This document shows positions 11,539 to 24,300 of a stretch of 64,000 nt of DNA, piece by piece. A model generated the notes under the pieces. It was not told where the DNA came from, ran no database searches, and saw nothing but the letters and a program-made list of their open reading frames with translations. The stretch's first letter is position 1. Each line of letters starts with the position of its first letter. This DNA comes from Tetradesmus obliquus (Eukaryota > Chlorophyta > Chlorophyceae > Sphaeropleales > Scenedesmaceae): the NCBI GenBank assembly GCA_030272155.1, contig CP126195.1, positions 682,001 to 746,000 on the forward strand, in the 5' to 3' direction. The translations under genes and the position numbers were made by a program.

Positions 11539-14500
11539 TCACATGCCGGACGCTGCTGCCCTGGCTATGCTGGCCATGCGCTCGTGCCGGCGCACCGCCT
11601 CAGCAGCAACAGCATCCAGCCCCGCACCCCGCCTGCTGGTGCCGCCCCACCGAGGGGCTGCTACAGCCTCATGCAGCTGCCCTGCTGCTGCTACGATGCG
11701 CACACAGGCTGCAGCCACCCTGCGGCGGCGTGGGCTGATGCTCTGCGGGTGCTGCACCATGCTCATGCCCACTGCCAGCACTTGATCCTGCAAGCAGCAG
11801 CAGACATGACACAGCAAAGCATGAATTGAGTTTGATATGGGACCACAGACCACGATTAGTGTCGAGAGTGAAGCGGCGTGTGTTGAAATCAGTGGTTCTA
11901 ATCTACTAGCAGTTGCTGGTTTGCCAGCACACGCTCAGCAGAAACGTTCCATTTTCAGCTGCACAGCGCAGAGAGGAGTAGCGTGTCAGGTGCCTGATGA
12001 CCAAACCGCCAAGATGAGCAGGCACGCTGCTCAGGCAGGCACGTGCCGATCTCCACCCAACACAAAGCATGTGAGCATCTAACACTGCAGCACACCTCCC
12101 ATACTCAACAGCAACAGCACCTGCAGACTTGCAAGCTGCTGCTGACAAACCCGCTCCCCTCAGTCCTCACCTGCAGTGCAACCAGCGCCTTTGCAGCAGG
12201 CCAAGTGCCCTGCCCTGCTCCTCCTCCCCCAGCTGCTGCAGCACCTCTAGATTCATTGTGGGTGCGTTTCATACCCCGCAGCAACAGCGCCTGCATTCCT
12301 GCAGGCTGCTGCCTCACAATGATCCACTCCCCCAGCTCTTACCTGCAGCGCCTTGCACGTCCCTACTCACTGAGCCTCCAAACACAGTGCAGTACAACAC
12401 ATGCCCACCATGCATACTCAGCATGAAGCCAACTTATCACCCCAGCCCCCACCTGCAGTGCCGCCAGCGCCTTGGCAGCAGGCCACGTGCCCTGCCCTGC
12501 TCCCCCAGCAGCAGCAGCACCTCCAGATTCATTGTGGGCACACACATTTCAAAGGCAACAGCAACAGCGCCTGCAATCCTGCAAGCTGCTCCCTTACAAT
12601 GATCCAGTTCCCCATCTCTCACCTGCAGTGCCGCCAGCGCCTTGCACATCCCTACTCACTGACCCTCCAAACACAGTGCAGTGCAGCTCAAACACAACAT
12701 GCATACTCAACATAAAGCCAACTTATCACCCCAGCCCTCACCTGCAGTGCCGCCAGCGCCTTGGCAGCAGGCCACGTGCCCTGCCCTGCTCCCCCAGCTG
12801 CAGCAGCAGCAGCAGCAATCTCTCCAGGCTCCACCACCGGAGCAGTAGCCAGCAGGAAAGCCAAGCTGTGCTCACACGCAGTATACACTGCCTCGCAGAG
12901 TCGCGCGCAATATTCTGAGCAGCCGCCAATTCCACCGCCACCCGTCAGGCCGCCTGCAGCATCAGCTGCTGCAGCAGCAGCAGCAGCAGCACGTGGGCTG
13001 GCGCCGCCGCCGCCTCCACCAGCAGCAGAGAAGGGCCCTGCTGTGATCAAACCCCCTGCAGGGCTGCTGGGCTTGCTGCCAGCACCTGCTGTCGGGCTAG
13101 CTGCTGCTGCTGCTGCTGTGGATGGCATGGCCGGCACTGCTGCTGCTGTGGATGGGGCTGCGAGGTTGTTGGCGCCGCCGGCGGAGCAGAGCTTGAACCA
13201 GCCGTCGCTGGCCTCTAGGCCTGAGGGGAGCTTGGCCAGGCGGCGCTCAAAGGGGCTGAAGGGGGCGCATCGCACACGCAGCGACCTGCAGAGACACGAC
13301 AAATACACATCGCGAAAGCAGGGTTGGCAGCAGGGCGGCAGGTGCAGGCAGTGGCGCTGCAGGCAATGTGTGCTGTGTGTTGGCAGAAACATGGCAGTCA
13401 CTTAATTTGCCACTGACTACATAAGCATGCACCTGCCGCATATCCCTGCCTCAGCGGCAGAACAGTCCCCTCCAAAACAGCAACGCAGCTGATCGCCGAG
13501 CTTACTGCCCCCACCTGTCTAGTGATGGGGCAGCAACAAACAATGTTCGTACATAAACAACGGCAGTAGCGCAGCTGAACAGCCAGCACGCACTGTACGC
13601 ACCTGTTCAATGATGAAGCAGTAATGCTCCACCAGCCTGGCAGCAGCAGCTGACATCTGATGTAGACAACAGCAGCAGTGCAGTAAAACAGCCAACCCAA
13701 CCCAACCCACCCACCTGTCTAGGGATGGAGCAGCAACAAACTCCACCAGCCTTGCAGCAGCAGCCCTAAAAGTAGCCAGCGACCCCGGCCGCTGCAGCTG
13801 CCAAACCCCAATGTGAGGCACCATAAACCCTAACAGGTACATCGCCCGCTCAGCTTCCAGCAGATTCGCCAGCGTCAGCAGCAGCGGCGCATCCCGGCTG
13901 TACCCTAAACCCCCAGCCCCGGACCCTAAACCGCTGCTGCCGCCAAACCCTGACTCTGGACCCCAGGCGAGGGTCAAAACCCCATGCGGCTGACTTGGCA
14001 GCTGCCCTTGCCCTAAACTGTTGAGGCCAGCGCCTTGTGTGCTGCTGCTGCTGCTTCTGCCGCAGCTCTGCAGCTGCACTGCGAGCAGCAGCCGCGGCTC
14101 AGCAGCGACCAGCAGCTGCATTGCAATGTCTTTGACTGCTGTGCTCCTGCTCAGCTGCTGCAGCAGCGTACTGAGCAGGCCAAGCAGCAGGCACCACTGC
14201 TGATGCCTAGGGGACCAAATGCATCCTGCACCTGCACTAGCTGCTGCAGCAGCAGCAGCAGAGCCAGCTGGCAGGCCCCCTGGTGCTGCTGGCAAACCTT
14301 GGATCGTCTGCACACTGCTGCCGCTGCTGCTGCTGCTGCTGCCACTAAGTGACATGTAAGCCCCAAGTGTGCTTAGTGACACCTCCATGAGGGGTGACAG
14401 CTCATAGCCGCCAAACCCTGCTGCTGAGCCATAAACCCCACCACCTGGGCCCACAAACCCTAATGAGGCCACATCCAGCAGCCCTGTGGCCTGCTGTGTA

Positions 14501-15782
14501 TGCATAATCTGCCGGCAGTAAGCCACTAGCACAGGCAGTAACCCTTGCTGCCACAGCTGCAGAGACCCCTCAGGTGCCTGAGCCACTGACAGAGCCAGCT
14601 CAAGCACTGAAATGTCCGTTACTGCTGCACCCGCAGCAGCGGCAGCAGCGGCGGCTGCCGCGCCGCGCTCTGCTGCTGCCGCTGCAGCTGCCGTGGCACT
14701 GCTGCTGCTGCCAGCAGCTGCTGCTGCTGCTCTGTTACTGGCATCCACGCCATTTGGCTGTGCCGCAGCAATGCGTCCGACTGGTGGTGCTGCTGCATCA
14801 AGTGCTGCTGCAGTTGTTACAAAGCCGCTGTTACCTGCCCTGGCAGCAGCAGCAGCAAGCATCGGCACAAGAGCCAGCTGCTGTGACACTGCAGCCAGCC
14901 ATGTTGCAGGTGGCAGCTGGTGCTGCAGTATCTCAATCAGCAGCTGTAGCATGGCAGCAGCAAAAGCCTGTCGGGATGCGCTGACACCTCCAGCAGGACC
15001 CTGCTCTCCCTGCTGCTGCTGCTGCTGGTCAACTGCCATAGCACATGCTTTGCACAGCACTGGCAGCAGATCCAGCAGTGCTGCTTCCAGCTCTAAAAGC
15101 TCAGCTGGAGTCATGCCCTCCCCTGCTGCTGCTGCTGCGGCTGCTGATTGCTGCTTTGCTGCTGCAGGGGAGTTGCTGCTGCTGCTGCCCTTCCTTGCTG
15201 CTGCTGCTGCTGCCATCAGCATCTGACCTGGCAGCGCCTGCAGCATTAGCAGCAGGCTAGTGCTCAGGCACTCCACTACCTCCACATCTGCTGCCACTGC
15301 ACCACTCACTGCCCCTGCTGCTGCTGCTGCTGCTGCTTCTGTAAGGCTGTCACCGCCCCTGCCCCTCAGCCAACGGCTCAGCAGCCCTGTACACTTTGCA
15401 CACGCAGCCAGTGCAGCAGCATCCGCACTCTGACTGCTGCTGCTGCTGCTGCCAAATGCCCCAGCTGCTGCTGGCAGCGCCTTAACACCTCCTCCTGCTG
15501 CTGCTGCGCCAATCTGCTGCTGCTGCTGATTCAGCGCTCGAGCCATCAGCACGGGACGTCCCACAGGCCTGCCGCCACCTACTGCTGCTGCTGCTGCCGC
15601 GTCACTCGCTGCCGCCACTTTCCACACACGTACTGACAGCAGCATAGAGCGAGCTGCCAGCAGCAGTGCGGTACTGCTGGCATGCCCAATGAAGGGCAGG
15701 CCCCAGGGCACAGCTAGCAGTCTGGCTGCTGGGCCGCTAGAGAGGTGGCAGGTCTCCTGCAGCGCCTTGTCAACAGCCTGGT

Positions 15783-15821
<39 letters not shown>

Positions 15822-16788
15822 CGGTCAGCTGTCAGAGATATGCTGTGTGGCATGTGTGATGAAGGGCAGGCCCCAGGGCACAGCTAACAGCCTGGTTGCT
15901 GGGCCGCTGGACAGGTGGCAGGTCTCTTGCAGAAGCTTGTCTACAGCCTGGTAGCGAGGCAAGTATGCGGCAGCAGCAGGGCCACAACAATGTATTTGAT
16001 CAGTCAACATCCCACCACGCACCTGTAGGCTGCTCCTCGGCAGCTGCCTTGACTATAAACTGACATGCCACATTGCATGCATCCGGTACTGCTGTACCAT
16101 AGTACTGTACCATAGTCAAAACACAAAACACCAACGATATCACTGCACCACGCACCTGCAGGCTGCTGCTCAGCAGCTCCCGGGCGGTGGCGCTGCTCAT
16201 CAGCTCCTGCCTTGCTGGAGCATACCTGACAGCAGCAGCAGCAGCAGCAGCAGCGGCGGCGACGGTGGAAACAACTGTTTTACTTGCCGGAAGTCAGCCA
16301 GGACGCAGTACAGCCCTGCCGCAGTCCTGCCTTTGCAGCACATCAGACTACAGCATAACTCCAGCAGCGACAGCTGTGGCCACTGCATGCACTGCGGCGG
16401 CAGCAATTGCTGGCACAGTAGCTGCGGTTGCATAATGCCTGCATCTTCCTGCATCCTCAGCACGCTGCGGCAAACAAACGCAAGTCTGCAACAACAGGCT
16501 CATTAGCCCCTGCTGTGTCTCTGACACTTGCCTCACACTCATATGCAGTCTCCTTATCATTGCCGATCCGACGCGCACCTGCTCATGCTTGCGAAGAGGC
16601 TTGTTGCCGCCTGCAGCAGCGCAAGCCGTGCATGCGCCAGCGCTGCCGCTCCGCTCACATCGTCCAGCGTGACAGCCAGAGCAAGGGCACCCTCACATTC
16701 GTCAATGGTGAAAGGCCCGAGCAGCCGCATCAGGCGTGAGGAGTCAAACAGGAACTGCCTGCAAGGGTGGTTGTTGGGACATCAACAT

Positions 16789-16820
<32 letters not shown>

Positions 16821-17151
16821 GCAGCAGTGAATTAGTGCGCAGCTGGTGTAATCAGATGCATTGCTGTCACCAGTAACGCCAGCGTGCCCTCAAACTCGTC
16901 AACGAGCAAGGGGCCTAGCAGCTGCACCAGACGCGAGCAGTCAAACAGGAATTGCCTGCACGCGGAAAAACAGAAAACAGAAAACACACCTGCCGTACTG
17001 CGTCTCTCCCGCACCCCAGCTCCAAGGGGTGACAGCTGCATAGCCAAGCAGCACTTCTCCAAAAGGCCGGCCATACAGCGCATCAACCAGCACGCTGCCG
17101 CGCACACCGCCGCCATCAGCGCCGCCGTCAGTGTCCATCTCCTCGTCATCT

Positions 17152-17201
<50 letters not shown>

Positions 17202-17386
17202 TAGGGGGTGAGCATGCACATCCAAGAGCAGGCATACACAGGCACGGCGCGCAGCACAGCTTGTGATAAATGAAGTGGCGACAGGGCCGCCGCAAGCTGG
17301 AGCTCAACTGCAGTACGTGCGACAATGCGTGCCATTCAATTCATCATGTAAGCTGCGTGTGATCACTCTCTCAGCTGTCCTCTTCC

Positions 17387-17424
<38 letters not shown>

Positions 17425-20400
17425 GATGGATAGATAGGTGCTGCTATGGCAATCTACCAATCTTCGTGAGGCCTCTCACCTTCATCAGCAGCAGCGATGC
17501 CGCGGGGTGCATCCGGGTCAGCCAAGATGCGACAGGCGGCCCTCAAGTCTGCCAGGCTGTACTCCCCGGCTGCTGCTGCTGCCAGCAGCGGCTGCACTTC
17601 TGTGCGCAGCTGCGCTGCTATTGACAGTGCATCAGCAGTGAGGGTGGGTGGGCCCCAGGCGCCCGTTATGGCTGATGCGCCCAGCTGCAGATACGTCACC
17701 TGCACAAACAAAGCAGCAACAAATGCAGCGGCACGTGCAGCAGTGCAAAGGGCAGGGCAAGGCAAGGCATGTTTGTGATCGCCAGTTGCATGTGAGGCGC
17801 ACTTGTAAAGCAGTAGAACCAGTTGCTGCTGCCACTGACAGCGCATCAGCAGTGAGGGCAGGCAGGGCCCCCACAGGCCCCTGTGGTGGCTGATGTGCCG
17901 AGCTGGAGATACGTCACCTGGAAAAGCATACAGCAGCGATTAGTGCAGTGGCGCAGCGCGGGCAGGGCAACTCAGGTTCACTATGTATGTTTGCAGTTAC
18001 AGAGAAAGTCGAATTGGTTAAATTGGAATTGGGATTTCCATTCACCACTGCTACCGACAGCGCGTCGGCAGTGAGGGAGGGCGGCCCATAGGCCCCTGTG
18101 AAGGCTGATGCGCCCAGCTGAAGGTGGTCACCTGCAAAAGAGGCAGGTTGGGATTGTACCATAATGGTTAGAAGCCTGCTGTAAGGCAAGGACCGGATAA
18201 AAATTTACAGCCTCTTTCATGCTAAGCCAGACCTTGCTGGAGAAAAAGAAACATGCGATTTTGAAATGTGCAGCATCTGTGATAAGCACTACCAATGGGT
18301 GAATTGCGGTGCAACGTTTATTTATTTATTTTTGTATTAGAAATCACTCTATGCAGTTCTGACCTTTTGCGGGAAAGCCACCAGCTGACCTGTGAAAAGT
18401 AGGTTTAACAATCCTCCCACCCCTTACCTGCAGCATGCGCGCCAGCTGGTCCATCAGCGGCTGCTGCAGCCCCAGCTGGGAAGCTCCCCCCAGCAGCTTG
18501 CTCAGCTCCAGCACGCCCACTGACGACAGCAGCTCAGCATAGCCCTTGGACTGCTGCTGCTGCTGCTGTTCAGCGCTGGCGCTGCTGCTGTTGGCCTGCA
18601 GGACATGCCAGAACAAGTTTGGATGATAACAATGGTTGCATTGTATGCATGTGTGAGGTCTGTGACGTGGCGCATGCGGATGGTAGGTGGCTTGCGGGAC
18701 GTCTCTGAGCACCGAGCCCTTGAAACAGTTCAGGCTGCAGTCCGTGAACTGCCTCACAGGAAGTGCGGCACACCCCAGTGTTACAGCCGCCACCGCTGCT
18801 GCTGCTGCTGCTGTAGCTGCTACTACAGCAGCCATTCCAGACCGCCATCTCGTGTGCGTGTGTCGATGCATGCAGGGTACGCACCTGCACTGACAGCAGC
18901 TCCAGCAGCAGGCTGTGCAGCGCCTAGTGCACACAGCTACCAACCACTGGCTGCAGCTACGTTGACAATCACAGCAAACATGAAACTGCTTGCAGCAGGC
19001 GCAAGGACCTGCACGACAGCAGCTGCAGCAGCAGGATACAACAACTTCATCTGCTGCTGCTGCTCTTGCCGAAACTAGCCACCCTACAAGCATGTGGCGT
19101 TTAAACAAGGCGCACTGACCTGCACCGACAGCAGCTCCAGCAGCAGGATGTGCAGGCCGCAGGCGTGCACCTGCAGCCGCCACGCCGCCGCCTCACACTC
19201 CGCCACATCCTGCAGCTCAGCAGAGGCTGCTGGCAGGCTGGCTGCGGTGGGCAGGCAGGCCTGCGCATTTGATTATAGAGCAGCGAAAGCAGCAGCAAAG
19301 ATGCAGAAACATCAGCCGGCCAAAAAGATGAGAAGAAGTCTCTCCTGCTTGGGGGAGGGGGCTGGCAGGCCTGCAGCAAACAGCACACAGTGCACACACG
19401 CACAAGGATTATTATCAGGGAGTATGTTGCATGCTGTCCTTCATTAGCTTTCAGGTTTGGGGTTGACGAGTTAAACAGCGCTGTCCAAGCCTATGAGTAC
19501 CTTGACGGCCTTCCAGCTTTCTGTTTGCGGTCTCAGCAGCTCCACGGCGCTATGTGCTGCGCCCTGGCACTCCCACAGCATAGCCAGCAGAAGCGTCAAA
19601 TACAACCAATGAAAGCACACGCCAATGCACAAAAACACGCACATCATCATCAAATTGCTCACCTTGAAGGCCTTCCAAAAGTCTGGCTGCCCTCTCAGCA
19701 GCTCCACCGCGCCGTGTGCGGCGCCCTGGCACTCCCACAGCGTAGCCAGCAGCCGCAGCAGCGCCAAACACATTCAACGCAAGACCATACTAACACACAG
19801 ACATACGCACTGAACTACGAGAGTTGCTCATGAGCAGGTGATCACCTTGAATGCCTTCCAAAAGTCTGGCTGCCCCCTCAGCAGCTCCACGGCACCGTGT
19901 GCCGCCCCCTGGCACTCCCACAGCGCAGCCAGCAGCCACAGTGTAGCCAGCAGCCACAGCAGCGCCAAACAAAATCAACGCAAGAACATACCAACACACA
20001 GAGATTCGCACTGAACTATGAGAGTTGCTCACCTTGAATGCCTTCCAACAGTCTGTTTGCGCTCTCAGCAGCTCCAACGCGCCGTGTGCAGCCCCCTGGC
20101 ACTCCCACAGTGTAGCCAGCAGCCGCAGCAGCGCCGAACGCGGTCATTTGAAACCCACACCAATGCACATAGATACGCAAAGAACACTTGAAATTGCTCG
20201 CCTTGAATGCCTTCCAAAAGTCTGGTTGTGCTCTCAGCAGCTCCACGGCACCATGTGCCGCCCCCTGGCACTCCCACAGTGTAGCCAGCAGCCGCAGCAG
20301 CGCCGCCAGCAGCGCCGGCTGGCTGGCCAGCAGCGCAGGGGCCTGGCGCAGCAGCTGCCACATGCCGTCAAGCGCTGAAAATGGCGGCTCGGTGTCTTTT

Positions 20401-21324
20401 GCGTTTGCCCCTTTGCTGCTCTTGCCTGCAGGGGTGGTTGTATCTGCTGCTGCTGTTGAGGTGTCGGTTGGCAGTTTGAGGGATGATGGGAAGCAGAGGG
20501 TATCCAGGATCTCCGAATGCGACCTGCAGCAGCAACAGCATTGACCAACAGAGCATGATTTGGTGCATGCAAGCTGCCAGAACAGCAGGCAGGCAGCAGA
20601 CATCATGTGCAAAAGGCTACTGACGCCTGCAGCATGAACTGATATCAACTGCTTGCCTGAGACCAGCAGTTGCTTTGCAGCAGCACATAGTGGTGATATC
20701 AAGCAGCTGCAATGTGTGTACGGGCGATCAGCACTGTCTGTTCGTTTGCACGCCAGTGCATGTGTTATGTTATGACTGTTATAACAATGCCTGTCGCGCA
20801 CCGTGCGCCCGCCTCCAGCAGCGTCATGCACCTCATGGCCCACTCAGGGTACTGCTGCGCAACCTGCAGCAGCAGCAGCAGCAGCAGCATGAAGATGATG
20901 CGCAAAGCACTTGTAACAACACACCAACCACGCACAAAGCTTGCCCATGCATGCTCCTATCTGCCATGTCCCATAAACGCCAATATGTGACGCAACCACG
21001 CCCCCAACCGAACGTGCCAAAACGTTGTGGCACATATGTTCCGCAGAAACGTGACAAAGAGTATGTTGCCCATGCGCAGTTTGGGCCACTTATGCAGCAC
21101 CACGCCAGACTGGCTGTCACATCATGCTTCTGCCGCTGTCGCGTTCCATCTGCCACTGCCAGCCGACTAGGATGTGGGAATCAGATGTTGGCTGCATTCG
21201 ACATACCTGTGGCTCGAATGGCCGCAGCAGTGCGCCGCGCAGGTCAGGCACGGCCGCCAGCAGCGCTGCAAACAGCCCTGAGGGCCGCCACCAGCCACCA
21301 GCACCACCTGCATGCGTTGCGGCC

Positions 21325-21371
<47 letters not shown>

Positions 21372-24300
21372 GCAGCCATATGTCGCACGTCGCATGCATT
21401 GCAGGCGACATGCATAAACATGGGTGGCTTGCAGGACAAAATGTGCTCAACGACGGCCGCATGCTGTTTGTAATCTTCATGCCACTGCTGGTGACAACAT
21501 ACATCCATTGAGGAGCAGGAAGCAGAACAGCACCTGCCAGGCATCACTTCAGCAGAAACCTTGTGATACTATTCACATTCAAATTCGCTGCGTCGTCAGA
21601 GCTCATACGTCTGCACTGCACACCTCTGCCGCCCAATCCCAAGCCAGTAGCAGCAGCAGAGTGCAGCCCCCTTAGGTAGGGCTGAGCAGGGTTGAGCCCA
21701 CCCTGCACAGGCCCAGCTAATGCACCCAGCCCTGCAGGAGTGCCGCCACTGCCCGCCACCGCTCGGCTGGGGAGTGCTGCTGTAGCCTAACAAACAACAC
21801 ATGACAAACAGCCACTACAAGCAGTGCTTGTTTATCTAAGCATAACACGCACTGCTCACCTCTGCCGCCAAGTCCAAGGCCAGTAGCAGCAGCAGAGTGC
21901 AGCCCCCTTAGGTAGGGCTGAGCAGGGTTGAGCCCACCCTGCACAGGCCCAGCCAAAGCACCCAGCCCTGCTGGGGTGCCGCCACTGCCCGGCACTGCCG
22001 GCCCACCACCGCCCGGCTGGGGAGTGCTGCTGTAGCCGAACCCGCTGGGGCCTGCTGCTGTTGATGGGCCGGCCTGCAAAGTAAGATTTTAGCAGCGCAG
22101 TGTATGTGGATGTGGCCGTTTTGAACATGTCAGTTGGCGCTGACTTGCTTGTCAGACAGCAACAGGCACATGCATGTGGCCACCTCGCTTGCTGTTGCAG
22201 CTGCGCAGGGCATACTGTGGCACAAACGTGACAAGTGCTGCTGTAGCCGAAGCCGCTGGGGCTTGCTGCTGTGGATGGGCCGGCCTGCAAAGTGCAGTTT
22301 GCAAGGTGGTTAAAAGGCCGTTACAACATGTTCAATGTTTTACACAACATGCGTCAAGGCTAATTTAGAAACTTTCCATTGACAAAAGCAGCTGTCGGCA
22401 TGTGCCCATCCGCATGCTGTTGCAGCTTCGCACAGCAGTAACAGGCTGACGGCATGCTGGCAGTTGTTGCAAAACAGCGCAGCTGACTTTGCAAGGTTTC
22501 TACCACTGCAGGGCTCACCTGGAGAATGGCAAAGGCGTTCAGCGCCTCCAGTGCCAGCAGCGGCAGGTGCGTGGCGTAGGGGTAGGTGGCGTAGCTTGCG
22601 ATGATGGCTGCTGGGCTCAAGCCACCACCCGGAGGGTCCTGAAAAGAAAAAAAAACATGCAGCAGCAGTGCAGATAGATGCTTAGGATGCTCGTCACATC
22701 GAGTCAACATTGGTATAGCCGACGATGATGGCTGCTGGGCGCAAGCCACCGCCCCGGGGGTCCTGCAGCAGCACAACAGCAGCACACACACAGCGGCGCA
22801 CAAAGGATGCTTTAGGTGCTGGTCTGCTGAGTTGCTCTGGCATAGCTCGCAATGATGGCTGCTGGGCTTCAGCCGCCACCCGGGGGTCCTGTAAAACCAG
22901 AAAAGGCATGCACGAGCAGCACCGAAGGGAGGCTTAGGATGCTAAACAATGAACTCAATGTTTTGCTATGATTGTGAGGTACCTGCCTATGTATGCACAC
23001 ATCACAGCACCACATGAGCAACATAACAACATTCAAATGCGTCCTTGGATCGCTGTGGCGTTCACGCTGCTGACTCACCGCGCCCCAGTACTGCTGCAGC
23101 GGCATTTCAGGCGACAGGTGGCACAGCAATACAATCACCGCAGGCTACAAACCAATATAAAAAATCAACTCACCGCGCCCCAACACTGCTGCAGCGGCAT
23201 CTCTGGTGACAGGTGGCACAGCGCGCCCTGGTACAGCACTACAACTACAGCAGGCTACAAAACGATTTGAGGATACATCAAACTCACTGCGCCCCAGTAC
23301 TGCTGCAGCGGCATTTCAGGCGACAGGTGGCACAGCGCATCCTAGTACAGCACTACACTTAGCGCAGGCTACAACACAATACGATAATACATTTAACTCA
23401 CCGCGCCCCAGTACTGCTGCAGCGGCATCTCCGGTGACAGGTGGCACAGCGCACCCAGCAGCACCGGCACCAGCAGCAGCAGCCCCTCCGCCAGTTCACT
23501 GCCTGCATGGCAGCACCAACACAGGCTGGTAAGACGAAACCGAGGACTTTGCTGGGAGATTAGCATGCGCTTCCTGCACAGATGTTGGTTTTGTGTTCAG
23601 CAGGACCAAGTGCAGGCACAACGTTCTGCAGCAGCCCATCACAGAAGCCATACCTGCTGGCTGGGTTGTGTCTACTTTTGTTTGTTTGCAAATTTCAGCA
23701 CTGGCAGGACGAACTGAACATACAATGTTCTGCAGTAGCCCAGCACAAAAGACCATACCTGCAGCCAGCAGCGCGCTGCTGCCGGCCTGCTGCTCCGCCA
23801 TGTCTCGCAGCGCATCAGCGGGAGGTGGCAGCGCCGCTGACAGGTAGCCGTGGCCTGCAGGACAAAACATTGTCATCAGGCAAGTTTAGGGGTTTGAGTC
23901 AGTAAGAGCATGAAACAGGGAGTCCTGGCGTGCGGCGACATCAGTGCAATCATCATTTAGGCTGCAGTTTCAGCCGGCCAGCAGCGTAGCAACATAACAA
24001 GCATGCATGCGTAGAACACACCCTCCCACCTGCTGTCGCCAGGTCATGCACCACCTTGGCAGCCAGTACCGTCACCAGCACTCCGCCAGGCGCCCCCGCT
24101 GCTTTCGGCCCCGCTGCTCCCGGCTGCGCCACAGCACCAGCCACCAGTGCTCCCCGCACCACACCCAAAGCAGATGCAGCCAGGCTCATGCGTGCTGCTG
24201 CACAGCTGAAGGGCAGCCAGGGCATAGCGCCCAGAACCCTATGTAACACAAAGCTGACAAGGCCAGGCACTAAGCCCCAGGTGCACTGCTGATCCAGCAG

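Noticed and set aside
20675-21511. Plus-strand open frame of 278 codons
   Set aside because: Overlaps NUP188 exons 16 and 17 on the other strand, has a poly-Gln from the CAG tract and no recognisable domain.
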